64,000 nt of DNA from Kineosphaera sp032229625 (GTDB lineage Bacteria; Actinomycetota; Actinomycetes; Actinomycetales; Dermatophilaceae): the NCBI GenBank assembly GCA_032229625.1, contig JAVTVZ010000063.1, positions 13,259 to 77,258 of the forward strand, written 5' to 3'. The stretch's first letter is position 1; each line of letters begins with the position of its first letter. Shown here in pieces: positions 7,883 through 14,645 of this stretch. A program made the position numbers and the translations under genes. The notes beneath the pieces are model-generated. The model searched no databases, had not been told where the DNA came from, and saw only the letters and a list, made by a program, of their open reading frames with translations.

Positions 7883-8418
7883 GACAGCTCCTCCCGGAGG
7901 CGGATCATCGCCCGCGACAGGCGGGACTTCACGGTGCCGGGCCGACAACCGAGGGCCTCGGCGATCTCGGCCTCGGGGCGGTCGAGGTAATAGCGCAGGT
8001 AGACGGCGGCGCGCTGCGCGGGGTCGAGGCGGCTCAGCGCATCCCGCACGGCGACCCGATCGGCGACGACCTGGTCCAGGACCGGCGGCGCGAGGCCCCC
8101 ATCGCCACTCGCACTCGGGTCGCCGGTCGAGGCGACGCCCTCCAGATAGCGACGGGCGACGATCCGACGGCGCACCCACGAGGTGCTGCGCCGCGTCACC
8201 GCGACGCGCAGCCACGCGCCGGGATCGCGCACGTCCCGCGCCGCGACCAGGTCCGCGAACGCGTCCCCGACGAGGTCCGCGGCCGCCTCGGCGTCGCCGG
8301 TCACGACCGCTGCGAGCCGCAGCAGGTGCGTCCGCTCGCGCCGAAAGACGTGCTCCAGCGAGCTCGCCTCCTCGACCAGCGGCTCGACGCGCGCGCCGGT
8401 CCCCCCGTCGCCGTGCAT
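7879..8418 (-). CDS. ECF-type sigma-70 family RNA polymerase sigma factor
   Basis: A 179-residue sigma factor with region 2 (LLRLAAVVTGDAEAAADLVG to DPGAWLRVAVTR, about residues 30-90) and region 4 (LDPAQRAAVYLRYYLDRPEA through GTVKSRLSRAMIRLREEL, about 118-178), the helix-turn-helix that reads the -35 element. ATG 8418 is preferred over the GTG at 8439 because GAGGGGG lies 7 nt before it. The downstream membrane propeller gene overlaps it by 4 bp, so the two are co-translated. A GGAAC motif on the same strand near 8515-8520 could be an autoregulated -35, but no convincing -10 was found. Target genes cannot be deduced. Confidence 0.85.
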   Translation of the reverse strand: MHGDGGTGARVEPLVEEASSLEHVFRRERTHLLRLAAVVTGDAEAAADLVGDAFADLVAARDVRDPGAWLRVAVTRRSTSWVRRRIVARRYLEGVASTGDPSASGDGGLAPPVLDQVVADRVAVRDALSRLDPAQRAAVYLRYYLDRPEAEIAEALGCRPGTVKSRLSRAMIRLREELS

Positions 8419-8632
8419 CCCATCGCCCCCTCGCCTCACCAGGATCCGCGCCGGGCCCGGACATCACGATCGCGCAGGCTCGACATCTCCAGGGTCGCGC
8501 AGGACCCCCGTCCGGTTCCCCGGTCTTCCCCGCTCGTCGTCCGGTCCGGTGTCGAGTCGCCTCCCGCTCGGTCCTCCTCCTCCGGCCGGCGCCCGCGCCG
8601 GCGCCTGGACGGGCGTGCCCGCGGGGCCGGTT

Positions 8633-8638
8633 TAGGAT
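8633..8638 (+). promoter_or_regulatory. Putative -10 element of yebC
   Basis: TAGGAT, predicting a start near 8645 and an unusually long leader of about 250 nt before yebC. Confidence 0.4.
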
Positions 8639-8773
8639 GGTCTGCGATTCGTGCGCATCCACGGTGCCCGCCGGACCTCCACACGCGGCCCGCGACGGCC
8701 CCCGCGGCACCGGCTGTCCTCGTGGCCGCCGGCCGACCGGCGCAGCGCGCTGCGGGATGCACTGTGCGAGCAC

Positions 8774-8883
8774 CGAACTGCGCAGCCCCGAACTGCGCAT
8801 CATCGAACTGCGCATCACCGAACTGTGCACCACCCGGACTGTGCGACTACCGCCACAGTGCGACTACCGAAGTGCGACTACCG
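8774..8883 (+). repeat. Two tandem repeat sets in the yebC leader
   Basis: Four units with a 15-bp period begin CGAACTGYGCA (8774, 8789, 8804, 8819), with a diverged fifth at 8835. Three copies of GTGCGACTACCG follow at 8841, 8858 and 8872. The array ends at the ribosome binding site of yebC (GAGAGG, 8883-8888). Confidence 0.85.
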
Positions 8884-8893
8884 AGAGGACGGC

Positions 8894-9664
8894 ATGAGCG
8901 GGCACTCCAAGTGGGCGACCACCAAGCACAAGAAGGCGGCGGTCGACGCCAAGCGCGGCAAGCTCTTCGCCAAGCTCATCAAGAACATCGAGGTCGCGGC
9001 CCGCACGGGCGGCGGCGACCCGGCGGGCAACCCGACCCTCTACGACGCGGTCCAGAAGGCGAAGAAGAGCTCGGTCCCCAACGACAACATCGACCGCGCC
9101 CTCAAGCGCGGCTCGGGCGCCGAGGCCGGCGGGGCCGACTGGCAGACGATCATGTATGAGGGCTATGCCCCCGGCGGCGTCGCGGTGCTCATCGAGTGCC
9201 TCACCGACAACCGCAACCGCGCGGCGACCGAGGTGCGCGTCGCGCTGACCCGCAACGGCGGCAACCTCGCCGATCCCGGCTCGGTCTCCTACCTCTTCAA
9301 CCGCCGCGGCGTCGTCATGGTCCCCAAGGCCCAGAAGGACGGCGAGACCAGCGAGGACGCGCTCCTGGAGATCGTGCTCGAGGCCGGCGCGGAGGAGGTC
9401 GAGGACTACGGCGACTCCTTCCGCATCGAGTCCGAGGCCGGTGACTTCGTCGCGGTCCGCACGGCGCTCGTCGACGCGGGGATCGACTACGACTCCGCGG
9501 AGGCCGAGTTCGTGCCGAGCATGGAGGTGCCCCTGGACGTCGAGGGCGCCCGCAAGATGATGCGGGTCGTCGACGCCCTCGAGGACAGCGACGACGTGCA
9601 GAACGTCTTCGTCAACGGCGACATCTCCGACGAGGTCGCCGCGCAACTGGACGACGAGGAGTAG
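8894..9664 (+). CDS. yebC: YebC/PmpR family regulatory or translation-assisting protein
   Basis: A 256-residue protein of the universal YebC family, with the invariant start MSGHSKWATTKHKKAAVDAK and internal motifs PNDNIDRALKRG and YEGYAPGGVAVLIECLTDNRNR. Family members have been described as DNA-binding regulators, and more recently as ribosome-associated factors that ease translation of proline-rich stretches. Which applies here cannot be told. ATG 8894 has GAGAGG 5 nt upstream. In M. tuberculosis the homologue also lies between pdxT and ruvC. The leader is long and repetitive, and a bidirectional terminator follows. Confidence 0.95.
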   Translation: MSGHSKWATTKHKKAAVDAKRGKLFAKLIKNIEVAARTGGGDPAGNPTLYDAVQKAKKSSVPNDNIDRALKRGSGAEAGGADWQTIMYEGYAPGGVAVLIECLTDNRNRAATEVRVALTRNGGNLADPGSVSYLFNRRGVVMVPKAQKDGETSEDALLEIVLEAGAEEVEDYGDSFRIESEAGDFVAVRTALVDAGIDYDSAEAEFVPSMEVPLDVEGARKMMRVVDALEDSDDVQNVFVNGDISDEVAAQLDDEE

Positions 9665-9697
9665 GACGAGGAGTAGGCCGGCCCGGCAGGGCCCGGA

Positions 9698-9745
9698 CCG
9701 ACGAGAGCCCCTCGACCACGCGCGTGGTCGAGGGGCTCTCGTCGG
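9698..9745. terminator. Bidirectional terminator between convergent yebC and Hsp70 genes
   Basis: A perfect 48-bp inverted repeat (arms 9698-9720 and 9723-9745) lies between two convergent stops. It is the strongest hairpin in the window and symmetrical, so it can act on both strands. Confidence 0.85.
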
Positions 9746-9756
9746 TGCGGGGGCCG

Positions 9757-11343
9757 TCAGCCGACGGCCACCGGTGCAGGCCGGGTCGCGCCGGTCGGCG
9801 AGGTGTCGCAGGCCTCGGACGCGCCGGGCGCGTCGTCGGCACGGATCGTGTGGGTCTGCCGGTAGCCGGTGTCGAGGTTGGTCAGCGACACCTCGATCAT
9901 GCCGTGCGGGTCGATGGCGTAGCGCTCCTCGATGAGCGGCCCGTCGTCGCGGCGCTCGACGCGCACGGACTCCAGGTCGTCGCGGCCGGCGAGCTCGGCG
10001 TCGAAGCCGAAGACGACGTGGGCGAAGGGCACGATGTCGCCGCGCGGCTCGCCCCACTCGTCGAGCGCGGCGTATTCGACGAAGCGGAACCAGCCGACGT
10101 TGTGCGCCGCCCGGTAGCGCCGCGTCACGGCGACCCGCTCACCGCCGGTCGGCACGACGGCGTCGCGCCCGAGGATCGCGTCGAAGGACAGGCGGCGGCC
10201 GCCGTCGCCCTCGCGGAAGACGCCGAAGCCGCGCGAGAGCCGGTCGACGAGCGAATATCCCGCGGCGCGGTCACCGGCGATGGCCAGGCCGATCGCGGTC
10301 GAGGCCGCCGGATAGGGGGAGCGGTGCACGCGCCGGCCGAACTGCTCGCGCAGCAGCCGCGGCACGAGCGGCAGCCCGCTCGCCCCGCCGACGAGGTAGA
10401 TGCCCGCGATCTCCGAGAGGTCCGGTGCGTCCTGCGTGCCCCCGCCCAGCAGCGGGCGCATCGCCGCGATCGTCGACTCGATGAGCGGGGTCGCGGCCGC
10501 GTAGAAGTCGGCGACGGGCAGCACGACGGCCTCGCCCTCGACGTCGACGAGCAGGCGCTTGGCCTGCGGCGACAGTCGCTCCTTGGCTTCGCGGCACTCC
10601 AGCAGCAGCCGCTCGTAGGCGGCCGCGTCGAGGTCCGCGCGAGCGCGGCCCGCGGCGGCCAGGACACAGCCGGCGAGCACGACGTCGACGTCGTCGCCGC
10701 CGACGTCGTTCAGACCCAGCGAGTCGAGCACCTCGTGGTCGGTGCCGTCGACCTTGACGAGCGAGGCGTCGAACGTGCCGCCGCCGAGGTCGTAGACGAC
10801 GACCCGGGTGCGCCGCGAGTTCAGCGTGCGGCCCTGCCGGTGGCTGTACTCCAGGCCCGCCGCCGACGGCTCGTTGATCATCGCCGTGACCTCGAAGCCG
10901 GCGCGACGGAACGCCTCGAGCGTCAGGTAGCGCTGCGCGCCGTGCGCGTGCGCCGGCACCGCGATCGCCGCCGTCATCGGCTCGCCGGCCAGCAAGGTCC
11001 GGGCGCTGCTGACGCCCAGCAGGTCCGCCCGCAGCGCGGCGGCGAAGCCGGTGAGCACCTCCAGCAGCGGCACGTCGACCCCGCCGATCGAGACCGTCGT
11101 GCCCGGGCCGACGTCGGGCGCGGCCAGCGCCCGTTTCACCGAGCGCACCGGTGACGCGCCGTCGGAGGCCGCCCGCAAGGCCTCGAACCCGTAGACGAGC
11201 TCGCCGCGGTGCCGCGCGACGAGCGTCGGCACGTGCTCCTGCGGATCGCCGTCGACGTCCGGGAACGTCACCACCGGATAGTTGCCGCGATCGGCGTACG
11301 CGACGATCGTCCTGGTCGTGCCGAAGTCCACCCCGAGATGCAT
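9757..11343 (-). CDS. Hsp70-family protein with DnaK-like ATPase domain
   Basis: A 528-residue protein whose N-terminal ~370 residues carry the Hsp70 actin-fold: phosphate-1 loop LGVDFGTTRT (residues 3-12), phosphate-2 loop YDLGGGTFDASL, and an adenosine-type motif GIYLVGGASGLPLV. The C-terminal ~150 residues are predicted beta-rich but not the canonical DnaK substrate-binding domain, and there is no lid or EEVD-type end. It is therefore not DnaK but a variant Hsp70 of unknown client. The ATG at 11343 has a -10 element 7 nt upstream on the minus strand, so it is probably leaderless. It is inserted between yebC and ruvC against the strand of its neighbours. Confidence 0.85.
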   Translation of the reverse strand: MHLGVDFGTTRTIVAYADRGNYPVVTFPDVDGDPQEHVPTLVARHRGELVYGFEALRAASDGASPVRSVKRALAAPDVGPGTTVSIGGVDVPLLEVLTGFAAALRADLLGVSSARTLLAGEPMTAAIAVPAHAHGAQRYLTLEAFRRAGFEVTAMINEPSAAGLEYSHRQGRTLNSRRTRVVVYDLGGGTFDASLVKVDGTDHEVLDSLGLNDVGGDDVDVVLAGCVLAAAGRARADLDAAAYERLLLECREAKERLSPQAKRLLVDVEGEAVVLPVADFYAAATPLIESTIAAMRPLLGGGTQDAPDLSEIAGIYLVGGASGLPLVPRLLREQFGRRVHRSPYPAASTAIGLAIAGDRAAGYSLVDRLSRGFGVFREGDGGRRLSFDAILGRDAVVPTGGERVAVTRRYRAAHNVGWFRFVEYAALDEWGEPRGDIVPFAHVVFGFDAELAGRDDLESVRVERRDDGPLIEERYAIDPHGMIEVSLTNLDTGYRQTHTIRADDAPGASEACDTSPTGATRPAPVAVG

Positions 11344-11350
11344 GGGTGGA

Positions 11351-11356
11351 AGCCTA
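11351..11356 (-). promoter_or_regulatory. -10 element of Hsp70-like gene, leaderless-type
   Basis: TAGGCT on the minus strand ends 7 nt before the ATG at 11343, with no Shine-Dalgarno sequence. Confidence 0.6.
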
Positions 11357-11519
11357 GTGCGCTGTGCCGCGGGCCGATTCGACGCCCGATCCGCGGTCAC
11401 CCCCGGCGCCGACCGTGGCGGATGTCGCACAGCGGGCCTCGTCGGTGCCTCGTCGGTGCTGTCCAGGCCGCGGCCGGGTCTGCGGCATGTCGCTGCCGGG
11501 TGAGCGTCGACGTCGTCGC

Positions 11520-11541
11520 TACCGTGGCGAACAGATGTCCG
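11520..11541 (+). promoter_or_regulatory. ruvC promoter -10 with LexA/SOS box
   Basis: TACCGT (11520-11525) is followed by CGAACAGATGTCCG (11528-11541), which fits the actinobacterial LexA box CGAAC-RNRY-GTTCG with a single mismatch. The predicted transcript start (about 11532) lies inside the box, so bound LexA would block initiation. The leader to ruvC is about 140 nt. Confidence 0.7.
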
Positions 11542-11672
11542 GACGCGGCGCGCGCCGCGCTCGCTGCTGACGTCGTCAGCGATGACGTCGACCGCGATGA
11601 CCTCGGCGGCGACGGACGTCCGCGGCGATGACAGTCCGCGGCGATGACGGAGGCGGCGAAAGGCGGTGGCGG

Positions 11673-12320
11673 ATGCGGGTGCTCGCGGTGGACCCGGGGC
11701 TGACCCGGTGCGGCCTCGGCGTCGTCGACGGCCGCCTCGGCGGACGGCTCGCGATGATCGGCGTCGGGGTGTTGCGCACCCCGACCGGCGACCCGATCCA
11801 CGAGCGGCTGCTCAACCTCCAGGAGCAGCTCGAGGAGTGGTTCACCCGCTACGAGCCGGAGGCCGTCGCCGTCGAGCGGGTCTTCGCGCGCTCGGACGTC
11901 AGCACGATCATGGGCACCGCCCAGGCCAGCGCGCTGCCGATGATCGCGGCCGCGCGCCGCGGGGTGCCGCTCGCGCTGCACACCCCCAGCGAGGTCAAGG
12001 CCGCCGTCACCGGCAACGGCCGGGCCGACAAGGCGCAGGTCACGAGCATGGTGACGCGCATCCTCCAGCTGTCCGCCCCGCCGCGCCCGGCCGACGCCGC
12101 CGACGCCCTGGCGCTCGCGATCTGTCACGTGTGGCGCGGGGGCGCGGCCGCGCGCATCGACGCCGCCGTCGCGCGCAGCGGCTCGCGCGCCGCGGCACCG
12201 GCCGCCGCTCGGGCCGCTCGCACCGCGCGCGCCGCTCCGGCCGCCCGCACCGCCCCGGCCGCCCGCCCCGATGCGGCTGCCCGGCGGATCGCCCCGGCCG
12301 CCGACCGACGTCGCGACTGA
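11673..12320 (+). CDS. ruvC: Holliday junction endodeoxyribonuclease RuvC
   Basis: RuvC cleaves Holliday junctions bound by RuvAB. The RNase H-like fold is intact through residue ~165: Asp in LAVDPGLTRCG (residue 6), Glu in VERVFARSDVSTIMGTAQA (about residue 67) and the acidic cluster RPADAADALALAICH near residue 140. ATG 11673 is chosen because MRVLAVDPG is the family start and GGAGGCGGCGAAAGG precedes it. The last ~45 residues are an Ala/Arg tail not found in the compact E. coli enzyme. It has its own SOS box, and ruvAB follow after a 208-bp gap holding a second one. Confidence 0.95.
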   Translation: MRVLAVDPGLTRCGLGVVDGRLGGRLAMIGVGVLRTPTGDPIHERLLNLQEQLEEWFTRYEPEAVAVERVFARSDVSTIMGTAQASALPMIAAARRGVPLALHTPSEVKAAVTGNGRADKAQVTSMVTRILQLSAPPRPADAADALALAICHVWRGGAAARIDAAVARSGSRAAAPAAARAARTARAAPAARTAPAARPDAAARRIAPAADRRRD

Positions 12321-12386
12321 GCCGCCTCGGACGCGTCCGGCGACCCTCCCCGGGCGTGCCGCGGCAAGCGCTCGCGCCGGGCAGGC

Positions 12387-12413
12387 TAGGGTCGGTTGCG
12401 AACATGTGTCCGA
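12387..12413 (+). promoter_or_regulatory. ruvAB promoter -10 with LexA/SOS box
   Basis: TAGGGT (12387-12392) is followed by CGAACATGTGTCCG at 12399-12412. The 16-mer at 12398-12413 matches the mycobacterial SOS box TCGAACATGTGTTCGA at 14 of 16 positions. The predicted transcript start (about 12399) is the first base of the box, the same geometry as at ruvC. Confidence 0.8.
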
Positions 12414-12528
12414 TCCCGGCCCGCTCTGGCCGGCCGGCCGCGCAGATCGTCCGCGCCGCACGCAGCCCGGATCCTCTGCTGGCGTCGGATCGTCTGCTCG
12501 CGGCAGCGGGCTGTGAGGAGTAGTCGCG

Positions 12529-13161
12529 GTGATCGCTTCGGTATCGGGCCGGGTCGCCCACGTCGGGCTCGACCGGCTCGTCGTGCAGGTCGGCGGTGGG
12601 GGAGTCGGGCTCCTCGTGCACACGACGCCGGCCACGGCCGCGGCCGCCCGCCACGGCGCCGACGTCGACCTCTACACGAGCCTGGTCGTGCGCGAGGACT
12701 CGCTGACCCTCTACGGCTTCGGCGACGCGGCCGAGCAGGCGACGTTCGAGCTCGTGCAGACCGTCTCCGGCGTCGGGCCTCGGCTCGCGCTGGCGATGCT
12801 CGCGGTGCTCACGCCGCCGCAGCTCGCGCAGGCGATCTCCGCGGAGCACTACGGGGTGCTGACCAAGGTGCCGGGCATCGGCCGCAAGGGCGCCGAGCGG
12901 CTCGTGCTCGAGCTGCGCGACAAGGTCGGGGCGCTCGCGGCGGTCCGCGGCGAGACCGGCGAGGCCGCGCCCGCGCTCGACAGCGCGCCGGTCGCGCACG
13001 ACACCGACGCCTGGCGCGGGCAGGTCGTCGAGGCCCTCGTCGGTCTGGGCTGGACCCTCAAGCAGGCCGACGCGGGCGTCGACAAGGTCGCCGATGACCT
13101 GGGGGCCGACCCCGACGTCGCGGTCGCCCTGCGCGCCGCGCTGCGTGAGCTGGGCCGATGA
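12529..13161 (+). CDS. ruvA: Holliday junction branch migration protein RuvA
   Basis: RuvA tetramers bind the Holliday junction and load the RuvB motor. The 210-residue protein has the N-terminal OB fold (MIASVSGRVAHVG), tandem helix-hairpin-helix segments (VSGVGPRLALAML and VPGIGRKGAERLVLELRDK, about residues 78-135) and the C-terminal RuvB-contact domain (VEALVGLGWTLKQADAGVDK). GTG 12529 has GAGGAG at 12515-12520. The stop overlaps the ruvB start in ATGA, so the pair is translationally coupled under an SOS-type promoter. Confidence 0.95.
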   Translation: MIASVSGRVAHVGLDRLVVQVGGGGVGLLVHTTPATAAAARHGADVDLYTSLVVREDSLTLYGFGDAAEQATFELVQTVSGVGPRLALAMLAVLTPPQLAQAISAEHYGVLTKVPGIGRKGAERLVLELRDKVGALAAVRGETGEAAPALDSAPVAHDTDAWRGQVVEALVGLGWTLKQADAGVDKVADDLGADPDVAVALRAALRELGR

Positions 13162-14363
13162 CCTGGGCCGGCGCGGGCGGTCCGGGTGACGATCGCGACG
13201 AGGGCGACGGGGGCGACGACCGCTGGGAGGACGACGGCTCGTACGACGCGAGCGCCCGCATCGTCGACGCGCGGGTCAGCCGCGAGGACGACGAAGGCCG
13301 CGTCGAGGCGGCGCTGCGGCCGCGCAGGCTCGCGGAATTCCCCGGCCAGACGCGCGTGCGCGACCAGCTCTCGCTCGTCCTGGAGGCAGCGCGCCGACGC
13401 CGCGCCACACCGGACCACATCCTGCTCTCCGGCCCGCCGGGGCTGGGCAAGACGACGCTGGCGATGATCGTCGCCGCCGAGCTCGAGGCCCCGATCCGCG
13501 TGACGAGCGGCCCGGCGATCCAGCACGCCGGCGACCTCGCCTCGATCCTGTCGAGCCTGGCCGACGGCGAGGTGCTCTTCCTCGACGAGATCCACCGCAT
13601 GGCGCGGCCGGCCGAGGAGATGCTCTATCTGGCGATGGAGGACTTCCGGGTCGACATCATCGTCGGCAAGGGGCCGGGGGCGACCGCGATCCCGCTGGAG
13701 TTGCCGCCCTTCACCGTCGTCGGCGCGACGACCCGCGCGGGGCTGCTGCCCGCCCCGCTGCGCGACCGCTTCGGCTTCACCGGGCACCTCGACTTCTACG
13801 AGAGCGCCGATCTGGAGCGCATCCTCGCCCGCTCGGCCGGGCTGCTCGGCGTCGAGGCGCAGCGTGAGGGGCTCGCCGAGATCGCGGGCCGCTCGCGCGG
13901 CACCCCCCGGATCGCCAACCGGCTGCTGCGGCGGGTGCGCGACTGGGCGCAGGTCCACGGCGACCACGTCGTCGACCTGCCCGCCGCGAGGGAGGCGCTC
14001 GCGCTCTTCGACGTCGACGCCCGCGGCCTGGACCGGCTCGACCGCGCCGTGCTCGATGCGCTGTGCCGCCGGTTCGGCGGGGGGCCGGTGGGGCTCTCGA
14101 CGCTCGCGGTGGCCGTCGGGGAGGAGCCGGACACCGTCGAGACCGTCGCCGAGCCCTTCCTCGTGCGCGAGGGCTTCATCGTGCGCACCCCCCGCGGCCG
14201 CGCCGCCGCACCGCTGGCCTGGAGTCACCTCGGTCTGACCCCGCCGCCCGGCCCGCCGGCCTGGGCGGGGTCGGCGGGCCCGGGACTGCCGGCGGCCGAT
14301 GCCACGGGAGGTGGCGGACGCCTGTCCGGCGAGCAGCTGACGCTCGGCGACGAGGTGCTGTGA
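13158..14363 (+). CDS. ruvB: Holliday junction branch migration helicase RuvB
   Basis: Hexameric AAA+ motor of branch migration. Walker A GPPGLGKTTLA is at residues 92-102, Walker B LFLDEIHR near 146, sensor 1 GATTRAGLLPAPLRDRFG near 188-205, and a C-terminal winged helix. At 401 residues it is longer than the usual 330-350 because of a ~40-residue acidic N-terminal extension and a Gly/Pro-rich C-terminal tail. The start overlaps ruvA by 4 bp. In mycobacteria yajC can follow at this point; here 282 bp without a recognisable YajC separate it from secD. Confidence 0.96.
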   Translation: MTWAGAGGPGDDRDEGDGGDDRWEDDGSYDASARIVDARVSREDDEGRVEAALRPRRLAEFPGQTRVRDQLSLVLEAARRRRATPDHILLSGPPGLGKTTLAMIVAAELEAPIRVTSGPAIQHAGDLASILSSLADGEVLFLDEIHRMARPAEEMLYLAMEDFRVDIIVGKGPGATAIPLELPPFTVVGATTRAGLLPAPLRDRFGFTGHLDFYESADLERILARSAGLLGVEAQREGLAEIAGRSRGTPRIANRLLRRVRDWAQVHGDHVVDLPAAREALALFDVDARGLDRLDRAVLDALCRRFGGGPVGLSTLAVAVGEEPDTVETVAEPFLVREGFIVRTPRGRAAAPLAWSHLGLTPPPGPPAWAGSAGPGLPAADATGGGGRLSGEQLTLGDEVL

Positions 14364-14532
14364 CGCCGACCGCGGACCTCCTCGGCGCGGCTCGTTCGCT
14401 TCCGGGCAGAGGCGTCACCTAAACTCGATCGAGGCGCACATCAGGATCGCGGCGCCGAGCGCGCCGGTCCGACGGGGGGATTCGGGCACCAGGTGGCGCG
14501 CCACCCTCAGTTGTGAGCAGCACCAGATCACC

Positions 14533-14640
14533 ATGAGCGCACCGATGGGACGAGGCATGGACTACGCCGGGCACCGCACCCCGCAGCAGCCGGAGGCGGC
14601 ACGCACGATCACCGGTCGGTCGACCGGAAGGCAGGGCTGA
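14533..14640 (+). other. Possible 35-residue leader ORF before secD
   Basis: An ATG at 14533 opens a 35-codon frame ending with TGA at 14638-14640, five bases before the secD GTG. It encodes a basic, Gly/Arg/Gln-rich peptide with no membrane helix, so it is not YajC. No clear ribosome binding site precedes it. It may be chance, but its position would allow translational coupling to secD. Confidence 0.2.
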
Positions 14641-14645
14641 ACGCC

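Larger units (their letters stand above)
8419..8893. other. 475-bp intergenic region between divergent sigma-factor and yebC genes
   Basis: No gene is seen. It holds the presumed sigma-factor promoter (minus), a plus-strand -10 (8633-8638) for yebC, and two tandem repeat sets between 8774 and 8883 within the yebC leader. The frame of yebC is open upstream to about 8651, but that segment encodes only the repeats and is not similar to YebC. Confidence 0.6.
11344..11672. other. 329-bp divergent promoter region (Hsp70 / ruvC)
   Basis: No gene is seen. It contains the minus-strand -10 of the Hsp70 gene and the plus-strand -10 plus SOS box of ruvC. The remainder is GC-rich sequence with scattered GACGTCG-type repeats (about 11505-11630). 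Confidence 0.6.

Noticed and set aside
8774..8830. CGAACTGYGCA repeats as LexA boxes
   Set aside because: They lack the GTTCG right half and inverted symmetry, and their 15-bp period does not fit LexA sites.
8651..8893. In-frame N-terminal extension of YebC from a GTG near the predicted transcript start
   Set aside because: MSGHSKWA is the near-universal YebC start and has a good ribosome binding site; the extension encodes only repeat peptides.
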